The notes under the pieces are model-generated. The model made no database searches, had not been told where the DNA came from, and worked only from the letters and a program-made list of their open reading frames with translations. 5,060 bases of DNA, taken from NCBI GenBank assembly GCA_030831375.1, contig JAURLF010000111.1:1-5060 (forward strand). Reading direction: 5' to 3'. The position numbers were made by a program, and so were the translations under genes. Shown here one piece after another: positions 1 to 5,060 of this stretch (position 1 is its first letter; every line of letters starts with the position of its first letter). The stretch is from Gaiellales bacterium (GTDB lineage: Bacteria > Actinomycetota > Thermoleophilia > Gaiellales > F1-60-MAGs149).

Positions 1-1708
1 CCTGGCTGGCCGCCTCGAGGAAGGTGAAGCCCATGGCCGTGTTCGCCACGCCCTGGTACTTGTTGGAGTAGCAGGCCAGCGCGTTGATGGTGTACCCGAT
101 GCCGACCGGGACCTCATCGTTGAGATTGGCCTCGAGCTTGGCCGCGGCGGCCGTCTGGCTGTCCACGTCCGCGGCCGACTGGAACTCCCCGAACGCGGCC
201 ATGAAGTCGTCGTTCGCGTACTGCGACGAGTTCCACACGCCGCCGGTGGCGAGCGCCGCGTTGAGGTACACGTTCGGCGTGCCGCGGTGGCCGTAGTCGA
301 CGATGCCGAACTCGGTCGCGCCCGAGCACGGCGGATCGGCCGGCTCGGCCGGGCACCAGTACTTGCCGTAGAAGGTGCCGTAGTCGGCGCCGACCAGCTT
401 GATGTCCATGCCGGCCTCGGCGCAGCCCTCCTGGATCAGCTGGGCGAGGCCCGGCATCTCCTGGCCCTTGATGAAGTTGAACTCCGCGGACAGGCCCTCG
501 GCGCCGGCCTCGGCGAGGAGCGCCTTGGCGGCCTCGATGTCCTTGGTGCGCTGCGGGACGGTGCCCGAGTGGTACGGGTAGAGGTCGAAGATGACCTGGT
601 CGTTCGCGACCGCGCCGCGGCCGCCCAGGAGCTTCTCGACCATCTTCTCGCGGTCGAACGTCAGCGCGACGGCCTGGCGGACGCGCTTGTCCGCGAACTG
701 GCCCGTGTCGCAGCGGAACCAGACCTGGCGGTGCGTCGCCGACTTGAGCTCGACGATGTTGACGTTCGAGTCGTTGAACAGCACCTCGCCGATGTCGTAC
801 GGGAACTGCGGGATGCCGTCGATCTCGCCCGCCGACATCGCCGCGATCTGCGCCTGCGGATCCTCGATGAAGGTGAACTCGATCGAGTCGAGCGGCGTCG
901 AACCGCCCCACCACGACTCGTTGCGCTTGTAGGTGGCGTTCTTCTTGACGTCGAGCGTCTCGAGGACCCACGGGCCCGTGCCGACGACGCCGGGCGCGAG
1001 GTTGTCCTCGACCGTCCAGCCCTCGGGCGTGATCAGGGACTGCGTGTTGTCCGAGGAGACGAGGTACGGGAAGAGGCCGTTCGGGGCGGCCAGCGTGAAG
1101 ACGACGGTGGTGTCGTCCGGCGCCGCGGTGCCGCCCTTCTCGAGCACGCCCGAGAGCGCCGAGTTGCCCGCCTCGATCAGGTTCTCCATCGTGGCGACGA
1201 CGGCGGCCGAGGTGAGCGGCGTGCCGTCGGAGAACGTGACGCCCTCGCGCAGCTTGAAGGTCCACTCGGTGGCGTCCGCGTTGGCCGACCACTCGGTCGC
1301 CAGCTGCGGCTGCAGCGAGAGGTCCGCGGCGGAGCGCACCAGGTACTCGAACACCTGCGCGCAGACGTTGTAGGTGACGAGGTCGATCATCGTGATCGGA
1401 TTGACGCCCTCCGAGCCCGGGATCGACATGCCCCAGTTCATCGAGCCGCCAGCCACCGCCGCGGCCGTGGTGGCCTCGGAGATCGCGCCCTCGGCGGTCT
1501 CGACCGCCGCGCCGCCGCCGTCACCCGAGTCGGAGCCGCCGCAGGCGGCCACGATCGCGGAGATCGAGGCGAGCGACAGGCCGAGCACGGTGCCGCGCTG
1601 GATGAAGTGCCGCCGGGAGATCTTGCCCTTGGCGAAGGACTCCACCAGGTCGAGCTGGAGCGGGTCCGCCTTGCGGCGGAGCGGGTCCAACTGGTTGAAA
1701 TCGGTCAT
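1..1708 (-). CDS. ABC transporter family-5 substrate-binding lipoprotein, 3' end cut by window edge
   Basis: This gene encodes the extracytoplasmic solute receptor of a peptide/nickel/opine-type ABC importer. 569 residues are visible with no stop, so the C-terminus is missing; family members are usually about 500-600 residues, so little is probably lost. The ATG start at 1708 is backed by GAGGAGG nine bases upstream. A 30-residue polar N-terminus leads into a Tat-like motif SRRHFIQ (31-37), a hydrophobic stretch, and a lipobox VAAC with Cys56, then a Gly/Ser/Asp-rich linker. This predicts a folded export substrate anchored as a lipoprotein. Family-5 hallmarks are WTFKLREGVTFSDGTPLT (149-166) and KRVRQAVALTFDREKMV (341-357). 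The mature part holds six further cysteines (116, 333, 429, 452, 461, 546). The substrate cannot be read from sequence. No permease or ATPase gene is inside the window; they may follow to the left. Family assignment is firm and specificity unknown. Confidence 0.93.
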   Translation of the reverse strand, partial: MTDFNQLDPLRRKADPLQLDLVESFAKGKISRRHFIQRGTVLGLSLASISAIVAACGGSDSGDGGGAAVETAEGAISEATTAAAVAGGSMNWGMSIPGSEGVNPITMIDLVTYNVCAQVFEYLVRSAADLSLQPQLATEWSANADATEWTFKLREGVTFSDGTPLTSAAVVATMENLIEAGNSALSGVLEKGGTAAPDDTTVVFTLAAPNGLFPYLVSSDNTQSLITPEGWTVEDNLAPGVVGTGPWVLETLDVKKNATYKRNESWWGGSTPLDSIEFTFIEDPQAQIAAMSAGEIDGIPQFPYDIGEVLFNDSNVNIVELKSATHRQVWFRCDTGQFADKRVRQAVALTFDREKMVEKLLGGRGAVANDQVIFDLYPYHSGTVPQRTKDIEAAKALLAEAGAEGLSAEFNFIKGQEMPGLAQLIQEGCAEAGMDIKLVGADYGTFYGKYWCPAEPADPPCSGATEFGIVDYGHRGTPNVYLNAALATGGVWNSSQYANDDFMAAFGEFQSAADVDSQTAAAAKLEANLNDEVPVGIGYTINALACYSNKYQGVANTAMGFTFLEAASQ

Positions 1709-1717
1709 GCGAGGTTC

Positions 1718-1724
1718 CCTCCTC
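1718..1724 (-). promoter_or_regulatory. Shine-Dalgarno of the substrate-binding protein gene
   Basis: GAGGAGG read on the minus strand is a near-perfect anti-16S match. It is separated from the ATG at 1708 by nine bases. It fixes the start choice, which in turn places the Tat-like motif and lipobox correctly about 30-56 residues into the protein. Confidence 0.85.
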
Positions 1725-1740
1725 GTGGTCTCGACTGCCC

Positions 1741-1758
1741 TCTCCGCACGAGCGGAGA
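1741..1758 (-). promoter_or_regulatory. Perfect 7-bp inverted repeat in the leader of the substrate-binding protein gene
   Basis: TCTCCGC, a four-base spacer, then GCGGAGA form a perfect 7-bp stem with a tetraloop. It lies 16 bases upstream of the GAGGAGG ribosome-binding site, between the stop of the CNNM/CorC gene and the lipoprotein start. There is no T-run on either side, so it is not a standard intrinsic terminator. It could be an mRNA leader hairpin that stabilises the transcript or gates translation, or a dyad operator for a repressor of the transporter. The repeat is seen directly; the role is inference. Confidence 0.45.
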
Positions 1759-1764
1759 CAGCGA

Positions 1765-1794
1765 GTTCTCTCACAGGAGTATGCCCCACGTCAA
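1765..1794 (-). promoter_or_regulatory. Weak candidate promoter for the substrate-binding protein gene
   Basis: On the minus strand TTGACG (1794-1789) matches a sigma-70-type -35 box at five of six positions. The best -10 at an 18-base spacing is GAGAAC (1770-1765), which matches only three of six. Its position, with the 1741-1758 hairpin and ribosome-binding site just downstream, is reasonable, but the poor -10 keeps this tentative. The 131-base gap after the upstream gene is enough to hold a promoter. Confidence 0.2.
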
Positions 1795-1839
1795 CACCGG
1801 CACGCCCCGTATACCACGATATGGGCGGTTTCCCGGGGC

Positions 1840-3174
1840 TTACGAGTCCGCGGATTCCGCGTCATCGAGGGCCTGCGGGCGCAACTCGACGTCGATCACG
1901 CGGATGCGTGCACCGTCGACCTCCCGCACCGTGAAACGGTAGCCGTTGTGCTCGACGACGTCGCCGGGCCGGGCCGGGCGGCCGAGCTCGCCGAACACGA
2001 AGCCGCCGACCGAGGTGTAGTCCTCGTCGGGCAGGCCCGCGGCGAAGCGCTCGTTGAAGTCCTCGATCGGATACCCGCCCTCGACGCGCACGCGGTCGGG
2101 GGCGAGCCGGATCAGGTCCCGGTCGGGGCGGTCGAACTCGTCGTTGATCTCGCCGACGATCTCCTCGAGCAGGTCCTCGAGGGTGGCGATGCCCACGGTC
2201 GAGCCGTACTCGTCGACGACGATCGCCATGTGCGTCTTCGTGCGCCGGAAATCCGCCATCAGCTCGTCCAGCTTCTTGGTCTCCGGCACGATCGGGACCG
2301 GCCGGGCGAAGGCGGTGATGTCGGCCGCGTCGGTGCCGTGGACGCGCGCGCCGTAGAGGTGGCGCACGTGGACGACGCCGATCAGCTCGTCGAGCGTGTC
2401 CCGGTAGACGGGATAGCGCGTGTACGGCTCGGCCAGGGCCCGCTCGATCGCCTCGTCCGGGGTCAGCTCGACGGGCAGCGCGATCACGTCGGGGCGCGGC
2501 ACCATCACCTGCTTGACCTCGGTCTCCGCGAAGTCGAAGACCTTGTGCAGGATCTGCTGCTCCTCCTGCTCGAGCACGCCCTCCTCGTGCGAGGCGGATA
2601 TCAGCATCTTCAACTCCTCCTCGGAGTGCACGAGCCGCATCTCGGAGGGCTGCTCGAGGCCGAGCAGCCGGATCAGCGCGTTCGACAGCCAGCGCAGCAG
2701 CCAGATGAAGGGCCAGAAGGCCCACATGAAGAGGCTGACCGGGAAGGCGACGGCGAGCGCCACCGCCTCGGCCCGCGACAGGGTCAGCGTCTTGGGCACG
2801 ATCTCGCCGAGCACGACGTGCAGCGTCGTGATCACCGCGAACGCGATGATCACGGAGATGACGGCGGCGGCGCCCTCGCCGAGCGGGCCGACGCCGCCGA
2901 GCAGGCCGTCGATCGCGTCGGACACGGCGGGCTCGCCGACGGCGCCGAGGGCCAGCGACGAGAACGTGATCGCGACCTGCACGGCGGAGATGAAGCGCGG
3001 CGGGTCGTCGATGATGGTGCGCACGCGCCGCGCCCGCCCCGACCCCTCCTCCACGAGCTCGTCGATGCGCGTGCGGCGCACGGCGACGAAGGCGTACTCC
3101 GCGGCCACGAAGAACGCGTTCCAGAGGATGATCAGCGCGATCGCCGCGATCTCGATGATCGTCAGCGTGGTCAC
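1840..3174 (-). CDS. CNNM/CBS/CorC-HlyC domain membrane protein (hemolysin-family Mg2+/Co2+ transporter)
   Basis: This is a complete 444-residue protein of the CNNM/CorC ('hemolysin C-like') family. Several members export or regulate Mg2+ at the cytoplasmic membrane; the old 'hemolysin' name is historical. Residues about 1-165 form the CNNM (DUF21) part, with four hydrophobic segments near 5-31, 60-82, 101-122 and 137-162. It contains the motifs NAFFVAAEYAFVAVRR (19-34) and GEIVPKT (123-129). A CBS pair follows at about 218-341, with VPRPDV (225-230), TRYPVY (252-257) and DEYGSTVGIATLEDLLEEIV (321-340). The C-terminal CorC_HlyC domain spans about 352-431, including TSVGGFVFGELG. Architecture and length are typical and nothing is missing. 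The start is GTG at 3174 with GAGG five bases upstream, and the stop is TAA. A strongly folded leader (3187-3234) precedes it. The transported ion is inferred from the family; regulation, not transport, remains possible for individual members. Confidence 0.95.
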   Translation of the reverse strand: MTTLTIIEIAAIALIILWNAFFVAAEYAFVAVRRTRIDELVEEGSGRARRVRTIIDDPPRFISAVQVAITFSSLALGAVGEPAVSDAIDGLLGGVGPLGEGAAAVISVIIAFAVITTLHVVLGEIVPKTLTLSRAEAVALAVAFPVSLFMWAFWPFIWLLRWLSNALIRLLGLEQPSEMRLVHSEEELKMLISASHEEGVLEQEEQQILHKVFDFAETEVKQVMVPRPDVIALPVELTPDEAIERALAEPYTRYPVYRDTLDELIGVVHVRHLYGARVHGTDAADITAFARPVPIVPETKKLDELMADFRRTKTHMAIVVDEYGSTVGIATLEDLLEEIVGEINDEFDRPDRDLIRLAPDRVRVEGGYPIEDFNERFAAGLPDEDYTSVGGFVFGELGRPARPGDVVEHNGYRFTVREVDGARIRVIDVELRPQALDDAESADS

Positions 3175-3179
3175 GCGGA

Positions 3180-3183
3180 CCTC
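3180..3183 (-). promoter_or_regulatory. Short Shine-Dalgarno of the CNNM/CorC gene
   Basis: GAGG on the minus strand lies five bases before the GTG at 3174. The match is short and the spacing tight. It sits only three bases downstream of the outermost base pair of the 3187-3214 stem-loop, so folding there could affect ribosome access. No better site exists nearby, and the N-terminal hydrophobic segment begins at the right place for this start. Confidence 0.6.
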
Positions 3184-3186
3184 GTA

Positions 3187-3214
3187 CGTGACCCGGTCAG
3201 GGACTCGGGTCGCG
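3187..3214 (-). promoter_or_regulatory. Leader stem-loop next to the CNNM/CorC ribosome-binding site
   Basis: GACCCG and CGGGTC (3190-3195 and 3206-3211) pair, continued inward by GTC/GAC around a three-base loop with one bulged base (3205). This gives nine pairs. After one mismatch, two more pairs (3187-3188 with 3213-3214) extend the foot. The element begins three bases upstream of the GAGG ribosome-binding site and ends where the next hairpin starts. It may be a translational control element or an mRNA stabiliser. No match to the Mg2+ M-box or ykoK-type leader is evident, since those are much longer. Confidence 0.5.
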
Positions 3215-3234
3215 GGACGGCGCGCATGCCGTCC
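3215..3234 (-). promoter_or_regulatory. Second leader stem-loop upstream of the CNNM/CorC gene
   Basis: GGACGGC and GCCGTCC form a perfect 7-bp stem around a six-base loop (3222-3227). It begins immediately after the last base of the 3187-3214 stem, so the two helices could stack end to end in the mRNA leader. No T-run follows on either strand, which argues against an intrinsic terminator. As DNA it would also serve as a dyad binding site. Confidence 0.45.
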
Positions 3235-3264
3235 ATGTCAGCGGGTCTGCCCACGGATGCGCGG

Positions 3265-3270
3265 ATCCTA
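3265..3270 (-). promoter_or_regulatory. Possible -10 box for the CNNM/CorC gene
   Basis: TAGGAT on the minus strand fits the loose actinobacterial TANNNT pattern. It would start a transcript near 3258 that includes both leader stem-loops. No convincing -35 is visible in the GC-rich stretch upstream, so this is tentative. Confidence 0.2.
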
Positions 3271-3281
3271 CCATCGGCCGG

Positions 3282-3295
3282 CCGCCGACCGGCGG
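3282..3295 (-). terminator. GC-rich inverted repeat just after the TPR gene, possible weak terminator
   Basis: On the minus strand the TPR gene's TGA stop (3300-3298) is followed after two bases by CCGCC-GGTC-GGCGG, a perfect 5-bp stem with a four-base loop. There is no U-tract after it, which is common for candidate terminators in GC-rich genomes but leaves the call weak. A chance repeat in GC-rich DNA is equally possible. Confidence 0.25.
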
Positions 3296-3297
3296 AG

Positions 3298-4263
3298 TCA
3301 GCCCGCGAGGATCGCCGCGGCGCGGGCTGCGCCGGGGTCGAGCTCGACGGCGCGCCGCGCCGCCGCGACCGCGCCCGGGCGGTCGCCCGCGGCGGCGCAG
3401 GCGAGGGCGAGCAGCTCGTGACCGAGCGCGGACGCGGGCTCGGCCTCGACGTGGCGCTCGGCGGCGCTGCGCGCCTCCCCCGGCCGCTCCGCGGCGAGCA
3501 GCGCCTCGGCGAGCACGAGCCGGGTTGCCTCGTCGGCGTCGTCGAGGGCGAGCGCGAGGCCGGCGGCGGTCGCGGCCAGGTCAGGCTGGCCCTCGGCGAG
3601 GAGCGCCCGCGCGGCGCCGGCGAGGTGCGCGTGGTCGTCGCCGTGGGCGGCGAGGTCGCGGCGGACGAGGTCGGCGAGGGCGGCGCGGTCGACCTCGACC
3701 GGGCCCTCCGGTCCCGACACGGTGGTCAGCGCGCCGAGCTCGCGCAGCCGGTCGACGACGGCCGGGTCGCCGGGCGCCGCGTCGAGCGCCTCGCGGTAGG
3801 CGGCCACGGCGCCCTCCTCGTCGCCGAGGTCCTCGAGGACGCGGCCGCGGTTGCGGTGGTAGAGGGCGACGCCCGCGAAGGCGTCGCCGACCCGCTCGAG
3901 CTCCGTGAGGGCGGCGGCGGGCTCGCCGAGCTCGCGCAGAGCGGCGGCGCGGTTGATCCGGACGGGGGCGTCGTCGGGGTCGACGGCGAGCAGGTCGTCG
4001 GCCGCGCCGAGGGCGTCCTCCCAGCGGCGCTCGGCCAGGGCCCGCTCGACGCGCTCGCGCAGGCGCTGCTTGGCGGCGGTGCGGCGCAGCTCGGGCGCGT
4101 CGGGGTGCTCCGGCTCGTCATCGGCGAACGCGCCGGCCCAGGCCACGAGCTCGGCGGGCGTCACCCGCGCGGGGTCCGAGTCGGCCGGGACGGCGACGCG
4201 CACGGGCAGCCCGGCGCGGCGCGCGGCGACGGGGTCGAGGTCCAGGATCAGCCAGGCGGACAC
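3298..4263 (-). CDS. Tetratricopeptide-repeat (TPR) protein of unknown role
   Basis: This is a 321-residue soluble protein with no signal peptide or membrane segment. TPR proteins are helical scaffolds for protein-protein contacts; no enzymatic domain is visible, so no function is assigned. An N-terminal 60-odd residues of unrecognised sequence are followed by TPR-like helix pairs. The clearest repeat is about 133-166 (RNRGRVLEDLGDEEGAVAAY then REALDAAPGD). Others lie near 75-98 and 99-132, with a second block at about 213-313 ending in RRAVELDPG. A linker at 175-205 separates the blocks. The start is GTG at 4263, the only plausible in-frame start that keeps the gene clear of the divergent oxidoreductase. 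It has no clear Shine-Dalgarno: GGAGGGG lies about 30 bases too far upstream. The protein is very rich in Ala, Glu, Asp and Arg and has one lysine. The gene is convincing; the exact start is less so. Confidence 0.85.
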   Translation of the reverse strand: MSAWLILDLDPVAARRAGLPVRVAVPADSDPARVTPAELVAWAGAFADDEPEHPDAPELRRTAAKQRLRERVERALAERRWEDALGAADDLLAVDPDDAPVRINRAAALRELGEPAAALTELERVGDAFAGVALYHRNRGRVLEDLGDEEGAVAAYREALDAAPGDPAVVDRLRELGALTTVSGPEGPVEVDRAALADLVRRDLAAHGDDHAHLAGAARALLAEGQPDLAATAAGLALALDDADEATRLVLAEALLAAERPGEARSAAERHVEAEPASALGHELLALACAAAGDRPGAVAAARRAVELDPGAARAAAILAG

Positions 4264-4291
4264 GCCGGGAGGGTACGCGAGCGCGGCGGGC

Positions 4292-4320
4292 TTCCCCTCC
4301 GGACGCCCGTGCGCTACACT
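4292..4320 (+). promoter_or_regulatory. Candidate promoter of the FAD oxidoreductase gene
   Basis: TACACT (4315-4320) matches the -10 consensus at four of six positions and fits TANNNT. TTCCCC (4292-4297), 17 bases upstream, is a weak -35. Transcription would start near 4327 and give a leader of about 55 bases that contains the overlapping dyads at 4336-4365. The region is the only gap between the divergent genes, so a promoter is expected here. Confidence 0.4.
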
Positions 4321-4335
4321 CGGGTCATCATCTAC

Positions 4336-4365
4336 GGCAACGGTATTGCCTTGTGGGCAACACAA
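4336..4365 (+). promoter_or_regulatory. Overlapping 5-bp dyads in the leader of the oxidoreductase: operator or leader switch candidate
   Basis: The 30 bases are six blocks of five: GGCAA, CGGTA, TTGCC, TTGTG, GGCAA, CACAA. TTGCC can pair with the GGCAA before it (4336-4340) or after it (4356-4360). TTGTG can pair with CACAA (4361-4365) only when the second GGCAA is left in its loop. The last block runs into the AAAGGAG ribosome-binding site. This could be a repressor operator with symmetric half-sites or a small RNA switch. The symmetry is seen; the role is inferred. Confidence 0.45.
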
Positions 4366-4370
4366 AGGAG
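4364..4370 (+). promoter_or_regulatory. Shine-Dalgarno of the FAD oxidoreductase gene
   Basis: AAAGGAG lies 11 bases before the ATG at 4382, slightly long but usable. A GTG at 4374 is closer but is out of frame. The first two A's are shared with the CACAA arm of the upstream dyad, so folding of that arm would bury the edge of this site. Confidence 0.75.
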
Positions 4371-4381
4371 AGCGTGAGACC

Positions 4382-5060
4382 ATGTCCGTCCCCAGCTCCA
4401 CCAAGTACCTGATCATCGGCGCCGGCATCCACGGCCTGTCGACCGGGTACCACCTCGCCAAGCAGCTGAAGGCGCGCGGCGTCGGCTCGGGCGCCGACAT
4501 CACGATCATCGACAAGTCCGGCGTCGCCGCCGGCGCGTCGGGCATCGCCTGCGGCGTCGTCCGCAACAACTACTACCAGCCCGCGATGGCCGAGCTGATG
4601 GCCGCCAACGTCGAGGTCTGGGAGTCCGACCCGGAGACCTACCACTACCACGAGGTCGGCTACATCGCCCTCGGCCCCGAGGGCCAGGTCGGCGACCTGA
4701 CCGAGGTCGCCGGGCGCCACGAGCAGATCGGCTACCCCTCCACCCTGATCACGGGCGAGGACGCGGTCCGCGAGCACATGCTGAAGCTGTTCCCCGACTG
4801 GCGCGCACCGGGCCTGAAGGTCGCCCTGCACGAGCACAAGGGCGGCTTCGCCTTCAACGTCGAGTCGATGCACGGCCTCGCCGGCAAGGCCAAGGCCGAG
4901 GGCGTCACCATCGTCGAGGGCATCAAGGTCAACGGCTTCGAGCTCGACGGCACCGGCGCCGTCACGAAGGTCAACACCTCCGGCGGCGACATCGAGTGCG
5001 AGCAGGTCATCATCGGCGTCGGCCCGTGGATCCCGCGCGTCTGGGAGATGCTCGACCTGC
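4382..5060 (+). CDS. DAO-family FAD-dependent oxidoreductase (sarcosine/D-amino-acid oxidase type), N-terminal part
   Basis: The first 226 residues of a flavoenzyme are present; the gene continues past the right edge. The DAO fold oxidises C-N bonds of amines or amino acids (sarcosine, dimethylglycine, D-amino acids and relatives) in the cytoplasm. The N-terminal Rossmann motif IIGAGIHGLSTGYHLAK (11-27) has the glycines 13, 15 and 18. The acidic residue ending the second strand is Asp44 in ITIIDKSG. GASGIACGVVRNNYYQP (51-67) is the usual flavin-contacting segment after it, and VIIGVGPWIP (209-218) is the later dinucleotide-binding segment. There is no signal peptide. Substrate-contact and C-terminal residues are outside the window, so the substrate is not assigned. 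Codon choice is very uniform (AAG, ATC, GTC, GGC) and lysines are frequent, unlike the neighbouring TPR gene, which may mean strong expression. It diverges from the TPR gene across a 118-base gap. Confidence 0.92.
   Translation, partial: MSVPSSTKYLIIGAGIHGLSTGYHLAKQLKARGVGSGADITIIDKSGVAAGASGIACGVVRNNYYQPAMAELMAANVEVWESDPETYHYHEVGYIALGPEGQVGDLTEVAGRHEQIGYPSTLITGEDAVREHMLKLFPDWRAPGLKVALHEHKGGFAFNVESMHGLAGKAKAEGVTIVEGIKVNGFELDGTGAVTKVNTSGGDIECEQVIIGVGPWIPRVWEMLDL

Noticed and set aside
114..1292. 392-residue open frame on the minus strand
   Set aside because: It is in a shifted frame inside the lipoprotein gene, and its translation is Arg/Gly-rich nonsense. The correct frame gives clear family-5 motifs.
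1809..1814. GTATAC palindrome in the gap after the CNNM/CorC gene
   Set aside because: It is a six-base palindrome without a partner repeat or extension, so chance is sufficient. No convincing terminator was found in this part of the gap either.
287..1942. 551-residue open frame on the plus strand
   Set aside because: It lies antisense to the well-supported substrate-binding protein, has an Arg/Ala/Asp-rich low-complexity translation with no domain, and runs across the ribosome-binding site and leader of that gene. It is a typical GC-rich shadow.
3175..3297. M-box (ykoK) Mg2+ riboswitch before the CNNM/CorC gene
   Set aside because: The whole gap is 123 bases, shorter than an M-box, and I cannot identify its multi-helix conserved core. 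Only the two simple hairpins are supported.
3829..3840. 12-bp palindrome GTCCTCGAGGAC
   Set aside because: It falls inside the TPR coding region where Asp, Leu and Glu codons (GAC, CTC, GAG) produce such palindromes readily. Nothing else points to a site.
1948..4377. 809-residue open frame on the plus strand
   Set aside because: It is antisense to both the CNNM/CorC and TPR genes and crosses their intergenic leader. The translation is repetitive Arg/Gly/Asp/Glu without any recognisable fold, as expected from the complement of GC-rich codons.
4321..4381. Glycine or other known riboswitch in front of the oxidoreductase
   Set aside because: The leader after the likely start site is only about 55 bases, too short for a glycine aptamer, and the conserved core motifs are absent.
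4264..4569. N-terminal extension of the TPR gene to an ATG at 4569
   Set aside because: The extra 102 residues would lie antisense inside the oxidoreductase gene and across its promoter and leader, and they show no TPR or other fold. The GTG at 4263 avoids this conflict.

Overview
The window looks like chromosomal DNA from a GC-rich actinobacterium. The base composition, estimated by eye, is near 70 % G+C, codons end mostly in G or C, GTG starts occur, and there is a Tat-type lipoprotein signal. A member of the Thermoleophilia (Solirubrobacterales-like) is my guess, but nothing here proves the order. I see no insertion sequence, phage gene, CRISPR array, rRNA or tRNA.

Layout. Three genes run on the minus strand and one on the plus strand. 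From right to left on the minus strand they are a 321-residue tetratricopeptide-repeat protein (3298-4263), a complete 444-residue CNNM/CBS/CorC-HlyC-type membrane protein of the magnesium/cobalt transporter family (1840-3174), and a family-5 ABC-transporter substrate-binding lipoprotein (1-1708). The lipoprotein gene runs off the left edge after 569 residues and is probably close to its C-terminus there. On the plus strand, diverging from the TPR gene, the first 226 residues of a DAO-type FAD-dependent amine/amino-acid oxidoreductase (4382 onward) run off the right edge. Several long open frames on the opposite strands (for example 287-1942 and 1948-4377 on plus) are GC-rich shadows of these genes.

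How the parts relate. The three minus-strand genes are separated by gaps of 123 and 131 bases. They are therefore probably not a tightly coupled operon, and each gap carries its own leader-like structure. The lipoprotein should capture a peptide, amino-acid derivative or other small solute outside the membrane for permeases that probably lie beyond the left edge. The oxidoreductase could oxidise an amine or amino acid in the cytoplasm. A link between the two is possible but not shown, because two unrelated genes lie between them.

The most interesting material is in the intergenic leaders. Two adjacent stem-loops (3187-3214 and 3215-3234) sit directly upstream of the ribosome-binding site of the CNNM/CorC gene. 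A set of overlapping 5-bp dyads (4336-4365) in front of the oxidoreductase can form mutually exclusive hairpins that abut its Shine-Dalgarno sequence. A perfect 7-bp hairpin (1741-1758) lies in the leader of the substrate-binding protein. These are candidate cis-regulatory elements. I do not recognise any of them as a described riboswitch, and no wholly new multi-gene system is evident.
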